Shown: positions 1 through 8,814 of the stretch, piece by piece
How the letters are laid out: every line of letters begins with the position of its first letter
Position numbering within the stretch: the first letter of the stretch is position 1
Notes under the pieces: generated by a model
What the model was told of the DNA's origin: nothing
Seen by the model: the letters and a program-made list of their open reading frames with translations, nothing else
The model's database searches: none
Made by a program: the position numbers and the translations under genes
From: Pseudonocardiaceae bacterium
GTDB taxonomy: Bacteria > Actinomycetota > Actinomycetes > Mycobacteriales > Pseudonocardiaceae
DNA: 64,000 nt
Assembly (NCBI GenBank): GCA_009377865.1
Contig: WHTH01000013.1
Span: 1-64,000, forward strand
Direction: 5' to 3'

Positions 1-66
1 ATCACCGTGCTGCGCGGCGCGATCACCGGCCAACCCTGGATGCCAGCACTACTCGCACCCACCTGA
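1..66 (+). CDS. 3' end of an unidentified gene (cut by window edge)
   Basis: An open frame enters from the left edge and stops with TGA at 64-66, giving about 21 residues that end in PALLAPT. The piece is too short to assign to a family. It could equally be chance reading frame, because nothing upstream is visible. Confidence 0.25.
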   Translation: MTVLRGAITGQPWMPALLAPT

Positions 67-131
67 CCCTCGGGACCTACCGGAAGCCCACCGCCGACCG
101 GCGACAACGTCATGCGCTGATCAGGGGCTGA

Positions 132-330
132 ATGTTTACCATGAACGGCGTGCTCATCGAGACTCTCGCGGGGTTGTCCCGCGGGGTGGATGAGCTGTTG
201 CCGAGGCTGCGCGGGTCTGACGGCTCGGAGCTGATCGACGCGCAGCGGGAACTGGAGACGCTGTCGCACAAGGTGCTGGCCGCCCAGGTCGAACTCGACG
301 CCACAGCGGATGAAGGGGGCGTGACCGCGA
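132..330 (+). pseudogene. Possible 5' remnant of a DUF222/HNH-type endonuclease gene
   Basis: An ATG at 132 follows an AGGGG Shine-Dalgarno-like run five bases upstream. The first 65 or so residues (..ELIDAQRELETLSHKVLAAQ..) resemble the helical N-terminus of the actinobacterial DUF222 (13E12-repeat, HNH endonuclease) family. After about base 330 the similarity stops and the frame merely runs antisense to small genes on the other strand. I therefore read it as a truncated remnant next to an accessory locus. The family match is from memory of the motif and is weak. Confidence 0.3.
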
Positions 331-395
331 CTTTGGGACCGGCCGGTCGCCGGGAGCGGAGCGGGGACTGGCTCAACCGGCGACCGGCCGGGGAT

Positions 396-611
396 CTAGG
401 TGGGCAGCTCGCCCAGCGCCGCGCCCAACTCGGTCGACTGCTCGATAGTGAGCACGACCTCGCAGCCCGCGCGGTCGGTAACGAACACGAGCGCCACGTC
501 CTCACCGTCGCGCTCGCAGGTGTCGACCCGCTCGACGGTGAGCCCGGTGGGAAGCTGCGCGTGGGCGTGCGGATCGTCACACCTGCGTCGCACTCGACGG
601 TCTTGAGCCAT
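396..611 (-). CDS. Small hypothetical protein (71 aa), third gene of a minus-strand mini-operon
   Basis: Reads MAQDRR.. to ..LGAALGELPT with a TAG stop (complement of 396-398). The C-terminal two thirds (LTVERVDTCERDGEDVALVF..) look like a compact alternating beta-strand protein and are more protein-like than any other frame here. It lies 34 nt downstream of the 105-aa gene in the same direction. No family is recognised. The Shine-Dalgarno is poor, so the exact start is uncertain. It probably belongs to the same transcript as the two genes before it, opposite the XRE/DUF397 pair. Confidence 0.5.
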   Translation of the reverse strand: MAQDRRVRRRCDDPHAHAQLPTGLTVERVDTCERDGEDVALVFVTDRAGCEVVLTIEQSTELGAALGELPT

Positions 612-645
612 CGGAACCGGCCGCGCGTCTCGGTCTGTCGCTGGC

Positions 646-963
646 TCACCATGGCCGCGCCTGCTCGGTGGCGATCCTGTCCGGGAGCAGCTCGAGGCGC
701 TCCACACCCCCGGCGAGACACCGGGGGCAGACGTCGCCGCGACGGGCCACGGACACCGGGCAGCCGATCGGGTGGTGTCGCCGGCATCGGGTCGATAGCA
801 CGGTGCCCATCGGCAGCTCGGCGGGTTCGGCCAGCGCGTGCACCCGCCAGTCCCGCACCGACAGGCACCACGTGTGCAGCACCGGGGCCGTCTGTCGGCG
901 CGGCGGTCGCGAGTTCTGCTCCGGTGCGGTCGCCGGGCCGCGCCCGGGCATGACGGCCGTCAT
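646..963 (-). CDS. Small cysteine/histidine-containing hypothetical protein (105 aa)
   Basis: Starts at an ATG whose first bases overlap the stop of the preceding 46-aa gene (ATGA overlap), a strong sign of translational coupling. The middle carries Trp-Cys, then Arg-Cys-Arg-Arg-His-His-Pro-Ile-Gly-Cys-Pro, then Asp-Val-Cys-Pro-Arg-Cys, a spacing that suggests a small metal-binding knuckle. No named family is claimed. Its neighbours (tiny membrane protein, 71-aa protein, divergent XRE/DUF5753 regulator) make a regulatory or accessory role likely, but the function is unknown. Confidence 0.6.
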   Translation of the reverse strand: MTAVMPGRGPATAPEQNSRPPRRQTAPVLHTWCLSVRDWRVHALAEPAELPMGTVLSTRCRRHHPIGCPVSVARRGDVCPRCLAGGVERLELLPDRIATEQARPW

Positions 964-1100
964 CGGTGACGACCCCCGAACCGGCGGGCGCAGGCTGCGC
1001 AGCGACGCGCACACGGCCGGGTGCAGACGAACACCGCCACCACCAGCCCGAGGAAGTAGGCCAGCAGCACGGCCAGCGTGGCGAGTCCGGCGAGGTCCAT
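960..1100 (-). CDS. Very small single-pass membrane protein (46 aa)
   Basis: Starts MDLAGLATLAVLLAYFLG, followed by hydrophobic residues to about residue 28, then a basic tail with three Cys (residues 30-41) ending GGRHR. This is one transmembrane segment plus a short Arg/Cys-rich tail. An AAGGGG run lies about 10 nt before the ATG. Its TGA overlaps the next gene's ATG, and that coupling is the main reason to believe it is real. It heads a three-gene minus-strand set facing the XRE regulator at 1359. Function unknown. Confidence 0.6.
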   Translation of the reverse strand: MDLAGLATLAVLLAYFLGLVVAVFVCTRPCARRCAACARRFGGRHR

Positions 1101-1358
1101 AACCGGTCATCCCCTTCCCGTTGCGCGGTTGCGGGGTGCCGCCCGGCCCGGCCGGGGGGTGAGCCAGGACCGGACGGCTGCGTCGCCGTGGGGCGGATGC
1201 ACGGGCAACCCCTGGCGACGGCGGTTCCGACCTGACCCGTACGCTACTGTCCGGTCGGCTACTACTGTTGGAACTATAAATTTGGAATCTTCCAGTTGCG
1301 AGTACTCCGTTCGGGTAGTCTGTTGTGACCGGTCCCTGCCGGAGAGGACACTGAGGCC
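1101..1358. promoter_or_regulatory. Divergent regulatory region between the mini-operon and the XRE regulator
   Basis: This 258-nt spacer separates divergent genes. It contains the only clearly AT-rich patch nearby (1268-1292), with a TATAGT -10-like hexamer on the minus strand (1273-1278), a repeated CTACTGT motif (about 1240-1268) and a small inverted repeat GGAATCTTCC (1284-1293). A TAGTCT hexamer at 1316-1321 could be the -10 for the plus-strand gene, but no good -35 is spaced correctly. The XRE protein may bind here to control both directions; this is inference from the arrangement. Confidence 0.4.
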
Positions 1359-2195
1359 ATGCCCGCCAGTAGTTCGCCACCGGTGTCGCGCCTCCAGTTG
1401 GGGCGCGAGTTACGACGGCTGCGCGACGCTGCCGGATGCAGCCGCGACGATGCCGCCGCCGAGCTGGAGTGCGGCACGTCGAAGATCAGCAAGGTGGAGA
1501 CCGGCAAGGCAGCCCTGCGGGCCGGTGAGGTCAAGGTCCTACTCGACCGCTACGGCGTCACCGAGCGGGATGATGTGCTGCGACTCGCCCGTGACGCTCG
1601 CAAGCGCAGCGCCTACCGGGTGCCGGACTGGGCCAAGACGTTTGTCGGTATGGAGGCCGACGCCGCCGAGATCCGCACCTATGAGGCCGAACTCGTACCG
1701 GGACTGCTCCAGACGGCCGAGTATGCGCGTGTGGTCACCCGTGCCGCTGACCCGAACCGAGACCCGCGCGAAGTCGAGCGGCTCGTCAGCGCCAGGGCGG
1801 AGCGTCAGCAGCGGCTGTCCGACGATGACCCTCCGCTGCTGTGGGCGATCGTCAGTGAGGCCGTGATCCGGCGCGTCGTCGATGGGCGCGACGTGATGCA
1901 GCGCCAACTCAAGCACCTTGTCACCGTCGCGAGTCGGCCGAACGTGACCATTCAAGTGCTGCCCTTCGCCGCTGGGGCACACGCCGCGATGGGTTCCAGC
2001 TTCGTGTACCTGCGGCTGGCCGACCCGCCGGACGCCGAGACCGTCTACCTGGAGGATCTGACCAGCTCCGACTACGTGAACAGCCCGACCCATGTGGCGG
2101 GCTATTACGAGGTGTTCGGCATGCTGGCGCAGACAGCCCTGGACCCCGACAAGTCCGCCGCCCTGATCGAACAAGTGAGTGAGGATCTGCCATGA
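1359..2195 (+). CDS. XRE-family regulator with DUF5753 (Scr1-type antitoxin-like)
   Basis: 278 aa. A helix-turn-helix XRE domain occupies about residues 8-62 (LGRELRRLRDAAGCSRDDAA.., then ISKVETGKAALR). The rest matches the DUF5753 domain of actinobacterial regulators, with the typical core YEAELVPGLLQTAEYARVV and a C-terminal YLEDLTSSDYV-type segment. The ATG of the DUF397 gene overlaps its stop (ATGA), the usual pairing. Such pairs are common in Streptomyces and relatives (WhiJ-like loci) and are sometimes classed as antitoxin-like; they influence development and secondary metabolism. The start is an ATG; AGGACA lies a few bases upstream. Confidence 0.92.
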   Translation: MPASSSPPVSRLQLGRELRRLRDAAGCSRDDAAAELECGTSKISKVETGKAALRAGEVKVLLDRYGVTERDDVLRLARDARKRSAYRVPDWAKTFVGMEADAAEIRTYEAELVPGLLQTAEYARVVTRAADPNRDPREVERLVSARAERQQRLSDDDPPLLWAIVSEAVIRRVVDGRDVMQRQLKHLVTVASRPNVTIQVLPFAAGAHAAMGSSFVYLRLADPPDAETVYLEDLTSSDYVNSPTHVAGYYEVFGMLAQTALDPDKSAALIEQVSEDLP

Positions 2196-2404
2196 TCACC
2201 AACGACACCGACCTCTACCGGGCGGTGTGGCGCAAGTCCAGCTTCAGCAACGGCAACGGTGGCAACTGCGTCGAAGTAGCAGACCTCGACCACGGCCGTC
2301 GTGCCGTGCGCGACAGCAAGGACCCGCACGGCCCGGCGCTGATCTTCACGCCCGGCGAGTGGGCCGCGTTCACCGCCAGCGTCCGTGACGGCGAGTTCGA
2401 CTGA
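2192..2404 (+). CDS. DUF397 domain protein (70 aa)
   Basis: The family signature WRKSSFSNGNGGNCVEVA is at residues 14-31, followed by VRDSKDPHGPALIF and a WAAF segment, covering the whole DUF397 domain. It is translationally coupled to the XRE/DUF5753 regulator through an ATGA overlap. In characterised actinomycete pairs the DUF397 protein works together with the partner regulator. The biochemical activity of the family is not settled, so only partnership is claimed. Confidence 0.92.
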   Translation: MITNDTDLYRAVWRKSSFSNGNGGNCVEVADLDHGRRAVRDSKDPHGPALIFTPGEWAAFTASVRDGEFD

Positions 2405-2423
2405 CACCCGTCCGACCACGACC

Positions 2424-2462
2424 GCGCCCCGGTAGCCTTCAATTCCCGGACCGCCGGGGCGC
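2424..2462 (+). terminator. GC-rich hairpin after the DUF397 gene
   Basis: A perfect 9-bp inverted repeat (GCGCCCCGG at 2424-2432, CCGGGGCGC at 2454-2462) encloses a 21-nt loop just after the DUF397 stop. It lies between convergent genes, so it could terminate either transcript. There is no U-run, so this is a weak call. Confidence 0.35.
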
Positions 2463-2544
2463 TGTCTCGTGTTCCGGCAGTCGGTGCAGCGCGTCGGAAC
2501 CGGCGGGGCGGGCGGTCTCGTCGGTGCAGTCCTTCTCGCGGCGG

Positions 2545-3426
2545 TCAGCCTTTGCGAGCTGGCCGCAGCGCGGCGACCTTCTCGCTGACCGACCGGCCCA
2601 GCGCGGCGGTTTCGGTCTCGAGCCGGGGTAGCACGCCGGACGTCGAGCGGGCCAGCACGACATCGACCAGCCGGGAGTGCACGACCGGCCGGATCCAGTG
2701 GTGGAGCCCGACCGCCCGGGGCACGTTGACCCGGCGACTGCGCCGTTCGATCGCCCGCATGAACGCGGCGGAGCACTCCTCGACCGACGTGGTGGAGTGC
2801 ATCGGCCACGGCAGTCGCTGCCGCATGGTGCGGAACGCGGTCAGGTCCTGCTCCGCGTCGCGGACCATGTCGGTGTCGATCCAGCTCATGTGGGCGCAGC
2901 CGACCGAGACACCGAGGTGTGCGACCTCGATGCGCAGCGCGTCGGCGAACGCCTCCACCCCGGCCTTGCTGGCCCCGTAGGCTGAGAATCCCATGGTGGG
3001 CACCAGCGCAGCCATCGAGCTGACCACCAGCACGTAGCCGCGCGAGTCGATCAGGTGCGGCAGCGTGGCACGGACCGTCCGGAAAACCCCGGTGAGGTTG
3101 ACGTCCACCGTCCGCGCGAACGCCTCGGGGTCGATGGTCCGGACCGTGCCGAAGCTCGCGATACCGGCATTTGCCACCACTACGTCGAGCCCGCCGAGGA
3201 CCTCGACGGAGGAGGCCACTGCAGCATCGAGCTCCGCGCCGTCGGTGACGTCGGCGGTGGCCCAGGTGTGGCCGGTCCCGAGCTCGCCCGCCAGCGCTTG
3301 CAGTCGCTCCGGTTCGAGGCCGACCAGCGCCAGCCTGGCCCCCCGTGCAGCGAGGTCGCGAGCGGTCGTCGCACCGATGCCGCGTGCGGCACCGGTGATG
3401 AGCACCTGCTTGCCAGCGAGGTCCAT
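2545..3426 (-). CDS. Short-chain dehydrogenase/reductase (SDR)
   Basis: 293 aa. A Rossmann nucleotide-binding motif TGAARGIG lies near residues 11-18, NAG near 90, Ser of VVSSMAAL near 138, and the catalytic YGASK (YxxxK) near 151-155: a classical SDR oxidoreductase using NAD(H) or NADP(H). The acidic/basic pattern after beta-strand 2 does not settle cofactor preference. A C-terminal extension of about 50 residues after the catalytic core is Arg-rich. It is transcribed divergently from rpsL with no operon partner in view. Substrate unknown. Confidence 0.9.
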   Translation of the reverse strand: MDLAGKQVLITGAARGIGATTARDLAARGARLALVGLEPERLQALAGELGTGHTWATADVTDGAELDAAVASSVEVLGGLDVVVANAGIASFGTVRTIDPEAFARTVDVNLTGVFRTVRATLPHLIDSRGYVLVVSSMAALVPTMGFSAYGASKAGVEAFADALRIEVAHLGVSVGCAHMSWIDTDMVRDAEQDLTAFRTMRQRLPWPMHSTTSVEECSAAFMRAIERRSRRVNVPRAVGLHHWIRPVVHSRLVDVVLARSTSGVLPRLETETAALGRSVSEKVAALRPARKG

Positions 3427-3483
3427 AGTTATTGGAGAGTAGATGACCTTCGGGTGGCAGCTCTACCCGGGGACGGGGTCGTT

Positions 3484-3513
3484 TTGACCGGTCACGATCG
3501 CGACGGGTATCGT
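3484..3513 (+). promoter_or_regulatory. Candidate promoter of the str operon
   Basis: -35 TTGACC (3484-3489), an 18-nt spacer and -10 TATCGT (3508-3513), close to the primary-sigma consensus. It implies a 5' leader of about 300 nt before rpsL. The rplM operon promoter has the same architecture (TTGACC, 18 nt, TATCTT), which supports the call. Confidence 0.65.
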
Positions 3514-3817
3514 TGTCGACGTGCCCGGCGTGCGCCGGGCCGCTCCGCGTGCCTGTGAGCGGTGCAGCGCTGAGTCGGCGGTGTGCCGCACCGGGCGACC
3601 CTCCGGGGTGAGCGGGGATTCTCCCAGGGATCCCGGCGGGAACGTTGTGGCCGGACCTGCCCTGGTCGGCGCCGACACGCCCGACCTCGGGATACGGGGG
3701 AGCTGCACGAACCCGTAGCGACGACGAAGACCCCGACTCACCGAAGATCGAGCCACCGAAGACCCCGACTCACCCTCAGACAGAGCACCACGAGGTAACG
3801 CGAAAGAAAGCTGGTCC
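3514..3817 (+). other. Long 5' leader of the str operon, with shared element at 3673-3691
   Basis: About 300 nt without a convincing gene. It includes GC-rich potential hairpins (for instance the palindromic CCGGCGTGCGCCGG near 3525) and the 19-nt element CGACACGCCCGACCTCGGG at 3673-3691, which recurs exactly in the rpsJ leader (8348-8366), ending 126 nt before rpsL and 133 nt before rpsJ. Its 13-nt core is also at the infA promoter. Near 3750 a short CCGAAGACCCCGACTCACC-like segment is repeated in tandem (3724-3774). It may serve ribosomal-protein feedback control or be a second promoter. Confidence 0.5.
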
Positions 3818-4192
3818 ATGCCTACCATCCAGCAGCTGGTCCGCAAGGGCCGCGAGGACAAGGTCGCCAAGACCAAGACGGCGGCACTCAAGGGGAGCCC
3901 GCAGCGTCGCGGCGTGTGCACCCGGGTCTACACCACCACCCCGAAGAAGCCGAACTCCGCACTGCGCAAGGTTGCGCGTGTCAAGCTCACCAGCCAGATG
4001 GAGGTCACGGCCTACATCCCCGGTGAGGGCCACAACCTGCAGGAGCACTCGATCGTGCTTGTTCGCGGCGGCCGGGTGAAGGACCTCCCCGGTGTCCGTT
4101 ACAAGATCATTCGTGGTTCGCTGGACACGCAGGGTGTGAAGAACCGCAAGCAGGCGCGCAGCCGTTACGGCGCAAAGAAGGAGAAGCGCTGA
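3818..4192 (+). CDS. rpsL: 30S ribosomal protein S12
   Basis: 124 aa, full length for S12, starting [15 protein letters not shown]12 sits at the decoding centre and monitors codon-anticodon pairing. The conserved [12 protein letters not shown] loop and the [12 protein letters not shown] loop are intact; Lys43 and Lys88, where streptomycin-resistance changes usually fall, are both Lys, so this copy reads as streptomycin-sensitive wild type. First gene of the str operon; its TGA overlaps the ATG of rpsG (TGATG). Confidence 0.99.
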   Translation: MPTIQQLVRKGREDKVAKTKTAALKGSPQRRGVCTRVYTTTPKKPNSALRKVARVKLTSQMEVTAYIPGEGHNLQEHSIVLVRGGRVKDLPGVRYKIIRGSLDTQGVKNRKQARSRYGAKKEKR

Positions 4193-4662
4193 TGCCCCGC
4201 AAGGGACCGGCCCCCAAGCGTCCGCTGCACTCCGACCCGGTCTACGGATCACCACTTGTTACCCAGCTGGTGAACAAGGTGCTCGGGGAGGGCAAGCGCT
4301 CGGTCGCCGAGAAGATCGTCTACCAGGCGCTGGAGGGCTGCCGCGACAAGACGGCCACCGACCCCGTGATCACGCTCAAGCGGGCCCTGGACAACGTCAA
4401 GCCTGCGCTCGAGGTGCGCAGCCGACGTGTCGGCGGTGCGACGTACCAGGTTCCGGTGGAGGTGCGTGCGGTGCGTTCCACGACGCTGGCGCTGCGTTGG
4501 ATGGTGACCTTTAGTCGGCGGCGGCGGGAGAAGACGATGATCGAGCGCCTGACGAACGAGCTGCTCGACGCCAGCAACGGACTCGGGGCGAGCGTGAAAC
4601 GCCGTGAGGACACGCACAAGATGGCGGAGTCGAACAAGGCCTTCGCGCACTACCGCTGGTGA
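4192..4662 (+). CDS. rpsG: 30S ribosomal protein S7
   Basis: 156 aa, starting [20 protein letters not shown] and ending FAHYRW, as expected for the long S7 form. S7 nucleates assembly of the 30S head and lies near the E-site tRNA. The core motif [18 protein letters not shown] is present. The start is fixed by the one-base overlap with the rpsL stop. A 73-nt gap follows before fusA. Confidence 0.99.
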   Translation: MPRKGPAPKRPLHSDPVYGSPLVTQLVNKVLGEGKRSVAEKIVYQALEGCRDKTATDPVITLKRALDNVKPALEVRSRRVGGATYQVPVEVRAVRSTTLALRWMVTFSRRRREKTMIERLTNELLDASNGLGASVKRREDTHKMAESNKAFAHYRW

Positions 4663-4735
4663 CCACCAACGGCTGCGTCAGATCTGCGACAAGCAAGCGA
4701 GCTGACCGCTACTCGACACCTAGGGATGAACTCTC

Positions 4736-6835
4736 GTGGCACGTGACGTGCTGACCGACTTGGGCAAGGTCCGCAACATCGGGATCATGGCCCATATCGA
4801 CGCGGGCAAGACCACAACCACCGAACGTGTGCTGTTCTACACCGGCATCAACTACAAGATCGGTGAGGTGCACGACGGCGCCGCGACGATGGACTGGATG
4901 GAGGAGGAACAAAAGCGGGGGATCACCATCACCTCGGCTGCGACCACCACCTTCTGGACCGATCACCAGATCAACATCATCGACACCCCCGGTCACGTCG
5001 ATTTCACCGTCGAGGTGGAGCGCTCGCTGCGGGTGCTCGACGGCGCCGTCGCAGTGTTCGACGGCAAGGAGGGTGTCGAGCCGCAGTCAGAGACCGTCTG
5101 GCGCCAAGCCGACAAGTACGATGTCCCGCGCATCTGTTTCGTCAACAAGATGGACAAGCTCGGCGCGGACTTCTATTACACGGTCCGCACGATCTCCGAG
5201 CGGCTCAATGCCAAGCCGCTGGTGCTGCAACTGCCGATCGGCTTCGAATCCGGATTCGAGGGGGTCGTCGACTTGGTCCGGATGCGGGCGCTGACCTGGC
5301 GCGGCGAGGTCAAGAAGGGCGAGGACTACGCGGTCGAGGAGATCCCGGCCGACCTCGTCGAGACCGCCGACAAGTACCGGGAGCAGCTGCTCGAGGTGGT
5401 CGCCGAGACCGACGAGGAGCTGATGGAGGCATACCTCGGCGGCGAGGAGCTGACGCTCGAGCAGATCAAGCGCGGCATCCGCCAGATCACCGTGAACGGT
5501 GAGGCCTACCCGGTGATCTGCGGCTCGGCGTTCAAGAACAAGGGGGTGCAGCCGATGCTGGACGCGGTGATCGACTACCTGCCCTCGCCGATGGAGGTTC
5601 CACCGGTGGAGGGCTACCTGCTCGACGGCGAAACCCCGGCGCAGCGCAAGCCCTCCACCGACGAGCCGTTCTCCGCGCTTGCGTTCAAGATCGCTGCCCA
5701 CCCGTTCTTCGGGAAGCTGACCTACGTTCGGGTCTACTCCGGCCGGGTCAACGCGGGGTCGCAGGTGCTCAACTCGACCAAGGACCGCAAGGAGCGCATC
5801 GGGAAGCTGTTCCAGATGCACTCCAACAAGGAGAACCCGGTCGACGAGGCACGCGCCGGACACATCTACGCGATGATCGGGCTCAAGGACACCGGCACCG
5901 GCGACACGCTGTCGGACGCACAGTCGCCGATCGTGCTCGAGGCGATGAGCTTCCCCGCGCCGGTCATCCAGGTCGCGATCGAGCCGAAAACCCGCAGCGA
6001 CCAGGAGAAGCTGTCCACCGCGATCCAGAAGCTGGCCGAGGAGGATCCCACCTTCCAGGTCAAGCAGGACGACGAGACGGGACAGACGATCATCTCGGGG
6101 ATGGGTGAGCTGCACCTCGAGGTGCTGGTCAACCGGATGAAGAGCGACTTCAAGGTCGAGGCCAACATCGGCAAGCCGCAGGTCGCCTACCGCGAGACCA
6201 TCCGCAAGGTCGTGGAGAAGCACGAGTACACCCACAAGAAGCAGACGGGTGGCTCGGGTCAGTTCGCCCGCGTCATCATCAAGCTGGAGCCGCTGACGTC
6301 GGGCGATGGCGCGCTCTACGAGTTCGCCAACAAGGTCACCGGTGGCCGCATCCCGCGGGAGTACATCCCGTCGGTCGATGCCGGCGCGCAGGACGCCATG
6401 CAGTACGGCGTGCTGGCCGGCTACCCGCTGGTCGGGATGAAGGTGACTTTGCTGGACGGCGCCTACCACGAGGTCGACTCCTCCGAGATGGCCTTCAAGA
6501 TCGCCGGCTCGGTGGCGCTCAAGGAGGCTGCCCGCAAGGCCGGTCCGGTCATCCTGGAACCGCTGATGGCCGTCGAGGTCACGACTCCCGAGGATTACAT
6601 GGGTGACGTGATCGGCGACCTCAACGCCCGCCGTGGTCACATCCAGGCCATGGCAGAGCGCAGTGGTACCCGCGTCATCAAGTCGCTGGTCCCACTGTCG
6701 GAAATGTTCGGGTACGTCGGTGACCTGCGGTCCAGGACGCAGGGGCGTGCGCAGTACACGATGCAGTTCGACTCCTACGGTGAGGTTCCGGCGAACGTGT
6801 CGAAGGAGATCATCGCGAAGGCGACGGGCGAGTGA
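4736..6835 (+). CDS. fusA: Elongation factor G
   Basis: 699 aa, GTG start with AGGGA upstream. This translational GTPase drives ribosome translocation and, with RRF, recycling. G1 AHIDAGKTT (about residues 19-27), the switch I region ending [10 protein letters not shown]3 DTPGHVDF and G4 NKMDK are all intact, followed by domains II-V ending in the EF-G tail [12 protein letters not shown]. Its 3' end is partly duplicated in the spacer just downstream (6815-6865). Usual third gene of the str operon. Confidence 0.99.
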   Translation: MARDVLTDLGKVRNIGIMAHIDAGKTTTTERVLFYTGINYKIGEVHDGAATMDWMEEEQKRGITITSAATTTFWTDHQINIIDTPGHVDFTVEVERSLRVLDGAVAVFDGKEGVEPQSETVWRQADKYDVPRICFVNKMDKLGADFYYTVRTISERLNAKPLVLQLPIGFESGFEGVVDLVRMRALTWRGEVKKGEDYAVEEIPADLVETADKYREQLLEVVAETDEELMEAYLGGEELTLEQIKRGIRQITVNGEAYPVICGSAFKNKGVQPMLDAVIDYLPSPMEVPPVEGYLLDGETPAQRKPSTDEPFSALAFKIAAHPFFGKLTYVRVYSGRVNAGSQVLNSTKDRKERIGKLFQMHSNKENPVDEARAGHIYAMIGLKDTGTGDTLSDAQSPIVLEAMSFPAPVIQVAIEPKTRSDQEKLSTAIQKLAEEDPTFQVKQDDETGQTIISGMGELHLEVLVNRMKSDFKVEANIGKPQVAYRETIRKVVEKHEYTHKKQTGGSGQFARVIIKLEPLTSGDGALYEFANKVTGGRIPREYIPSVDAGAQDAMQYGVLAGYPLVGMKVTLLDGAYHEVDSSEMAFKIAGSVALKEAARKAGPVILEPLMAVEVTTPEDYMGDVIGDLNARRGHIQAMAERSGTRVIKSLVPLSEMFGYVGDLRSRTQGRAQYTMQFDSYGEVPANVSKEIIAKATGE

Positions 6836-6865
6836 GCATCGAGCGAAAGGCGACGGGCGAGTGAG
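6815..6865 (+). repeat. Short direct duplication of the fusA 3' end
   Basis: The last 22 bases of fusA including its stop (6815-6836) recur at 6843-6865 with one extra A, separated by six bases. The second copy also contains a TGA. It appears to be a local duplication in the fusA-tuf spacer with no evident coding effect. Confidence 0.8.
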
Positions 6866-6965
6866 ACCCCGTCAGCGTCCGCAGCAGTAGACCCTGACAG
6901 CATGCCGCCACGACAAGGACCGTCCGGTCCGGCGGTGCAGCGACAAGTCCAGGAGGACGAGACAA

Positions 6966-8159
6966 GTGGCGAAGGCGAAGTTCGAGCGGAACAAGCCGCA
7001 CGTCAACATCGGCACGATCGGTCATATCGACCACGGCAAGACGACGCTGACGGCTGCAATCACCAAGGTCCTGCACGACCGGTACCCCACTCTCAATCAG
7101 GCCTCTGCGTTCGACATGATCGACAAGGCTCCGGAGGAGAAGCAGCGGGGTATCACAATCTCGATCGCGCATGTCGAGTACCAGACCGAGAAGCGCCACT
7201 ACGCGCACGTCGACTGCCCAGGGCACGCCGACTACGTCAAGAATATGATCACGGGCGCGGCGCAGATGGACGGTGCCATCCTGGTGGTCGCGGCAACCGA
7301 CGGTCCCATGCCGCAGACCAGGGAGCACGTCCTGCTGGCTCGCCAGGTCGGCGTTCCCTACATCGTGGTGGCGCTGAACAAGGCCGACATGGTCGACGAC
7401 GAGGAGATCCTCGAGCTCGTCGAGATGGAGGTCCGGGAGCTGCTCAGCGACCAGGACTTCCCGGGCGACGAGCTGCCGATCGTTCGGGTCTCGGCGCTCA
7501 AGGCGCTCGAGGGTGACGAGGAGTGGGGCACCAAGATCGTCGATCTGATCGACGCCGTGGACGAGAATGTCCCCGACCCCGAGCGCGAGATCGACAAGCC
7601 GTTCCTCATGCCCGTGGAGGACGTCTTCACGATCACCGGTCGCGGCACCGTCGTGACCGGCCGTATCGAGCGCGGCAAGATCAAGACGAGCGAGGAGGTG
7701 GAGATCGTCGGCATCAAGGAGAAGTCGATGAAGACCACCGTCACGGGCGTCGAGATGTTCCGCAAGACCCTCGACTACGGCGAGGCGGGGGACAACGCGG
7801 GGCTGCTGCTGCGGGGCATCAAGCGCGAGGATGTGGAGCGCGGCCAGGTCGTCATCAAGCCGGGCACCACCACCCCGCACACTGAGTTCGAGGGCCAGGT
7901 CTACATCCTGTCCAAGGACGAGGGTGGCCGGCACACGCCGTTCTTCAACAACTACCGGCCGCAGTTCTACTTCCGCACTACCGACGTGACCGGCGTGGTG
8001 ACGCTGCCCGAGGGCACCGAAATGGTCATGCCGGGTGACGACACCGGGATGTCGGTGCAGCTGATCCAGCCGATCGCGATGGACGAGGGCCTGAAGTTCG
8101 CGATCCGCGAGGGTGGCCGCACCGTCGGCGCGGGCCGCGTCGTCAAGATCAACAAGTAA
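6966..8159 (+). CDS. tuf: Elongation factor Tu
   Basis: 397 aa, GTG start with an AGGAGG Shine-Dalgarno nine bases upstream. It delivers aminoacyl-tRNA to the ribosomal A site. GTPase motifs GHIDHGKTT (residues 18-26), [11 protein letters not shown] and NKADM are intact, followed by the two beta-barrel domains. The C-terminal [11 protein letters not shown] end is typical. It closes the str operon; the S10 operon promoter begins only 11 nt after its stop. Confidence 0.99.
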   Translation: MAKAKFERNKPHVNIGTIGHIDHGKTTLTAAITKVLHDRYPTLNQASAFDMIDKAPEEKQRGITISIAHVEYQTEKRHYAHVDCPGHADYVKNMITGAAQMDGAILVVAATDGPMPQTREHVLLARQVGVPYIVVALNKADMVDDEEILELVEMEVRELLSDQDFPGDELPIVRVSALKALEGDEEWGTKIVDLIDAVDENVPDPEREIDKPFLMPVEDVFTITGRGTVVTGRIERGKIKTSEEVEIVGIKEKSMKTTVTGVEMFRKTLDYGEAGDNAGLLLRGIKREDVERGQVVIKPGTTTPHTEFEGQVYILSKDEGGRHTPFFNNYRPQFYFRTTDVTGVVTLPEGTEMVMPGDDTGMSVQLIQPIAMDEGLKFAIREGGRTVGAGRVVKINK

Positions 8160-8170
8160 GACGCGTCGAT

Positions 8171-8199
8171 TTGGATGGTGGCCCTCCGGTCGCTATCCT
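8171..8199 (+). promoter_or_regulatory. Candidate promoter of the S10 operon
   Basis: -35 TTGGAT (8171-8176), a 17-nt spacer and -10 TATCCT (8194-8199), directly after tuf. It predicts a leader of about 290 nt before rpsJ, comparable to the str-operon leader. Confidence 0.6.
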
Positions 8200-8499
8200 G
8201 GACGGGTTGCTCGGCGGGGCGACCGGTCGACAGCCATCAGGCTGAAAGCCGGTCGCTCCCGCGCGAGTGGCCACGACTTCGAGTGGTCACGACCGAGCCC
8301 ACCCGGACCAACCACGATCGTCGCGGGATCGGTCTGTGCGTCCTCGGCGACACGCCCGACCTCGGGGACCGGTCACGGAGCCTCTTCGGAGGTGTGATGT
8401 TCCGGCGAGTGTCGGCATAGGGCACACGACGGAGCAGCACGACCCAGCACGACGCAGCGACACGACTGACGGGCACGAGAAGAGGAACGGCAAGCCACC
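8200..8499 (+). other. Long 5' leader of the S10 operon, with shared element at 8348-8366
   Basis: No convincing gene. At 8348-8366 it carries CGACACGCCCGACCTCGGG, an exact copy of the 19-nt element in the rpsL leader and at nearly the same distance from the first start codon. The segment 8270-8330 has several short self-complementary stretches, but none forms a clear terminator. This is a candidate site for feedback control of S10-operon expression (inference). Confidence 0.45.
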
Positions 8500-8805
8500 A
8501 TGGCGGGACAAAAGATCCGCATCCGGCTCAAGGCCTACGACCACGAGGCGATCGACGCGTCGGCACGGAAGATCGTCGAGACCGTGACGCGCACCGGCGC
8601 CAGGGTCGTCGGCCCGGTGCCGCTGCCGACCGAGAAGAACGTGTACTGCGTCATCCGCTCGCCGCACAAGTACAAGGATTCGCGGGAGCACTTCGAGATG
8701 CGCACACACAAGCGGCTGATCGACATCCTTGAGCCGACACCGAAGACAGTCGACGCGCTCATGCGCATCGACCTGCCAGCCAGTGTCGACGTCAACATCC
8801 AGTGA
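8500..8805 (+). CDS. rpsJ: 30S ribosomal protein S10
   Basis: 101 aa, the standard length, starting [23 protein letters not shown]10 is part of the 30S head and in many bacteria is also NusE, a partner of NusG/NusB antitermination. The conserved loop [20 protein letters not shown] is intact. First gene of the S10 operon; rplC starts 9 nt after its stop. Confidence 0.99.
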   Translation: MAGQKIRIRLKAYDHEAIDASARKIVETVTRTGARVVGPVPLPTEKNVYCVIRSPHKYKDSREHFEMRTHKRLIDILEPTPKTVDALMRIDLPASVDVNIQ

Positions 8806-8814
8806 GGCCATGAG

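Noticed and set aside
132..953. Single 273-aa plus-strand gene at the left edge
   Set aside because: Only the first 65 residues look like protein; the rest runs antisense to coupled small genes.
3818..4192. Streptomycin-resistance allele of rpsL
   Set aside because: Lys43 and Lys88 are both present as in sensitive S12.
5087..6640. Long antisense open frame opposite fusA
   Set aside because: It is the mirror of fusA's codon bias; no family likeness and fusA is certain.
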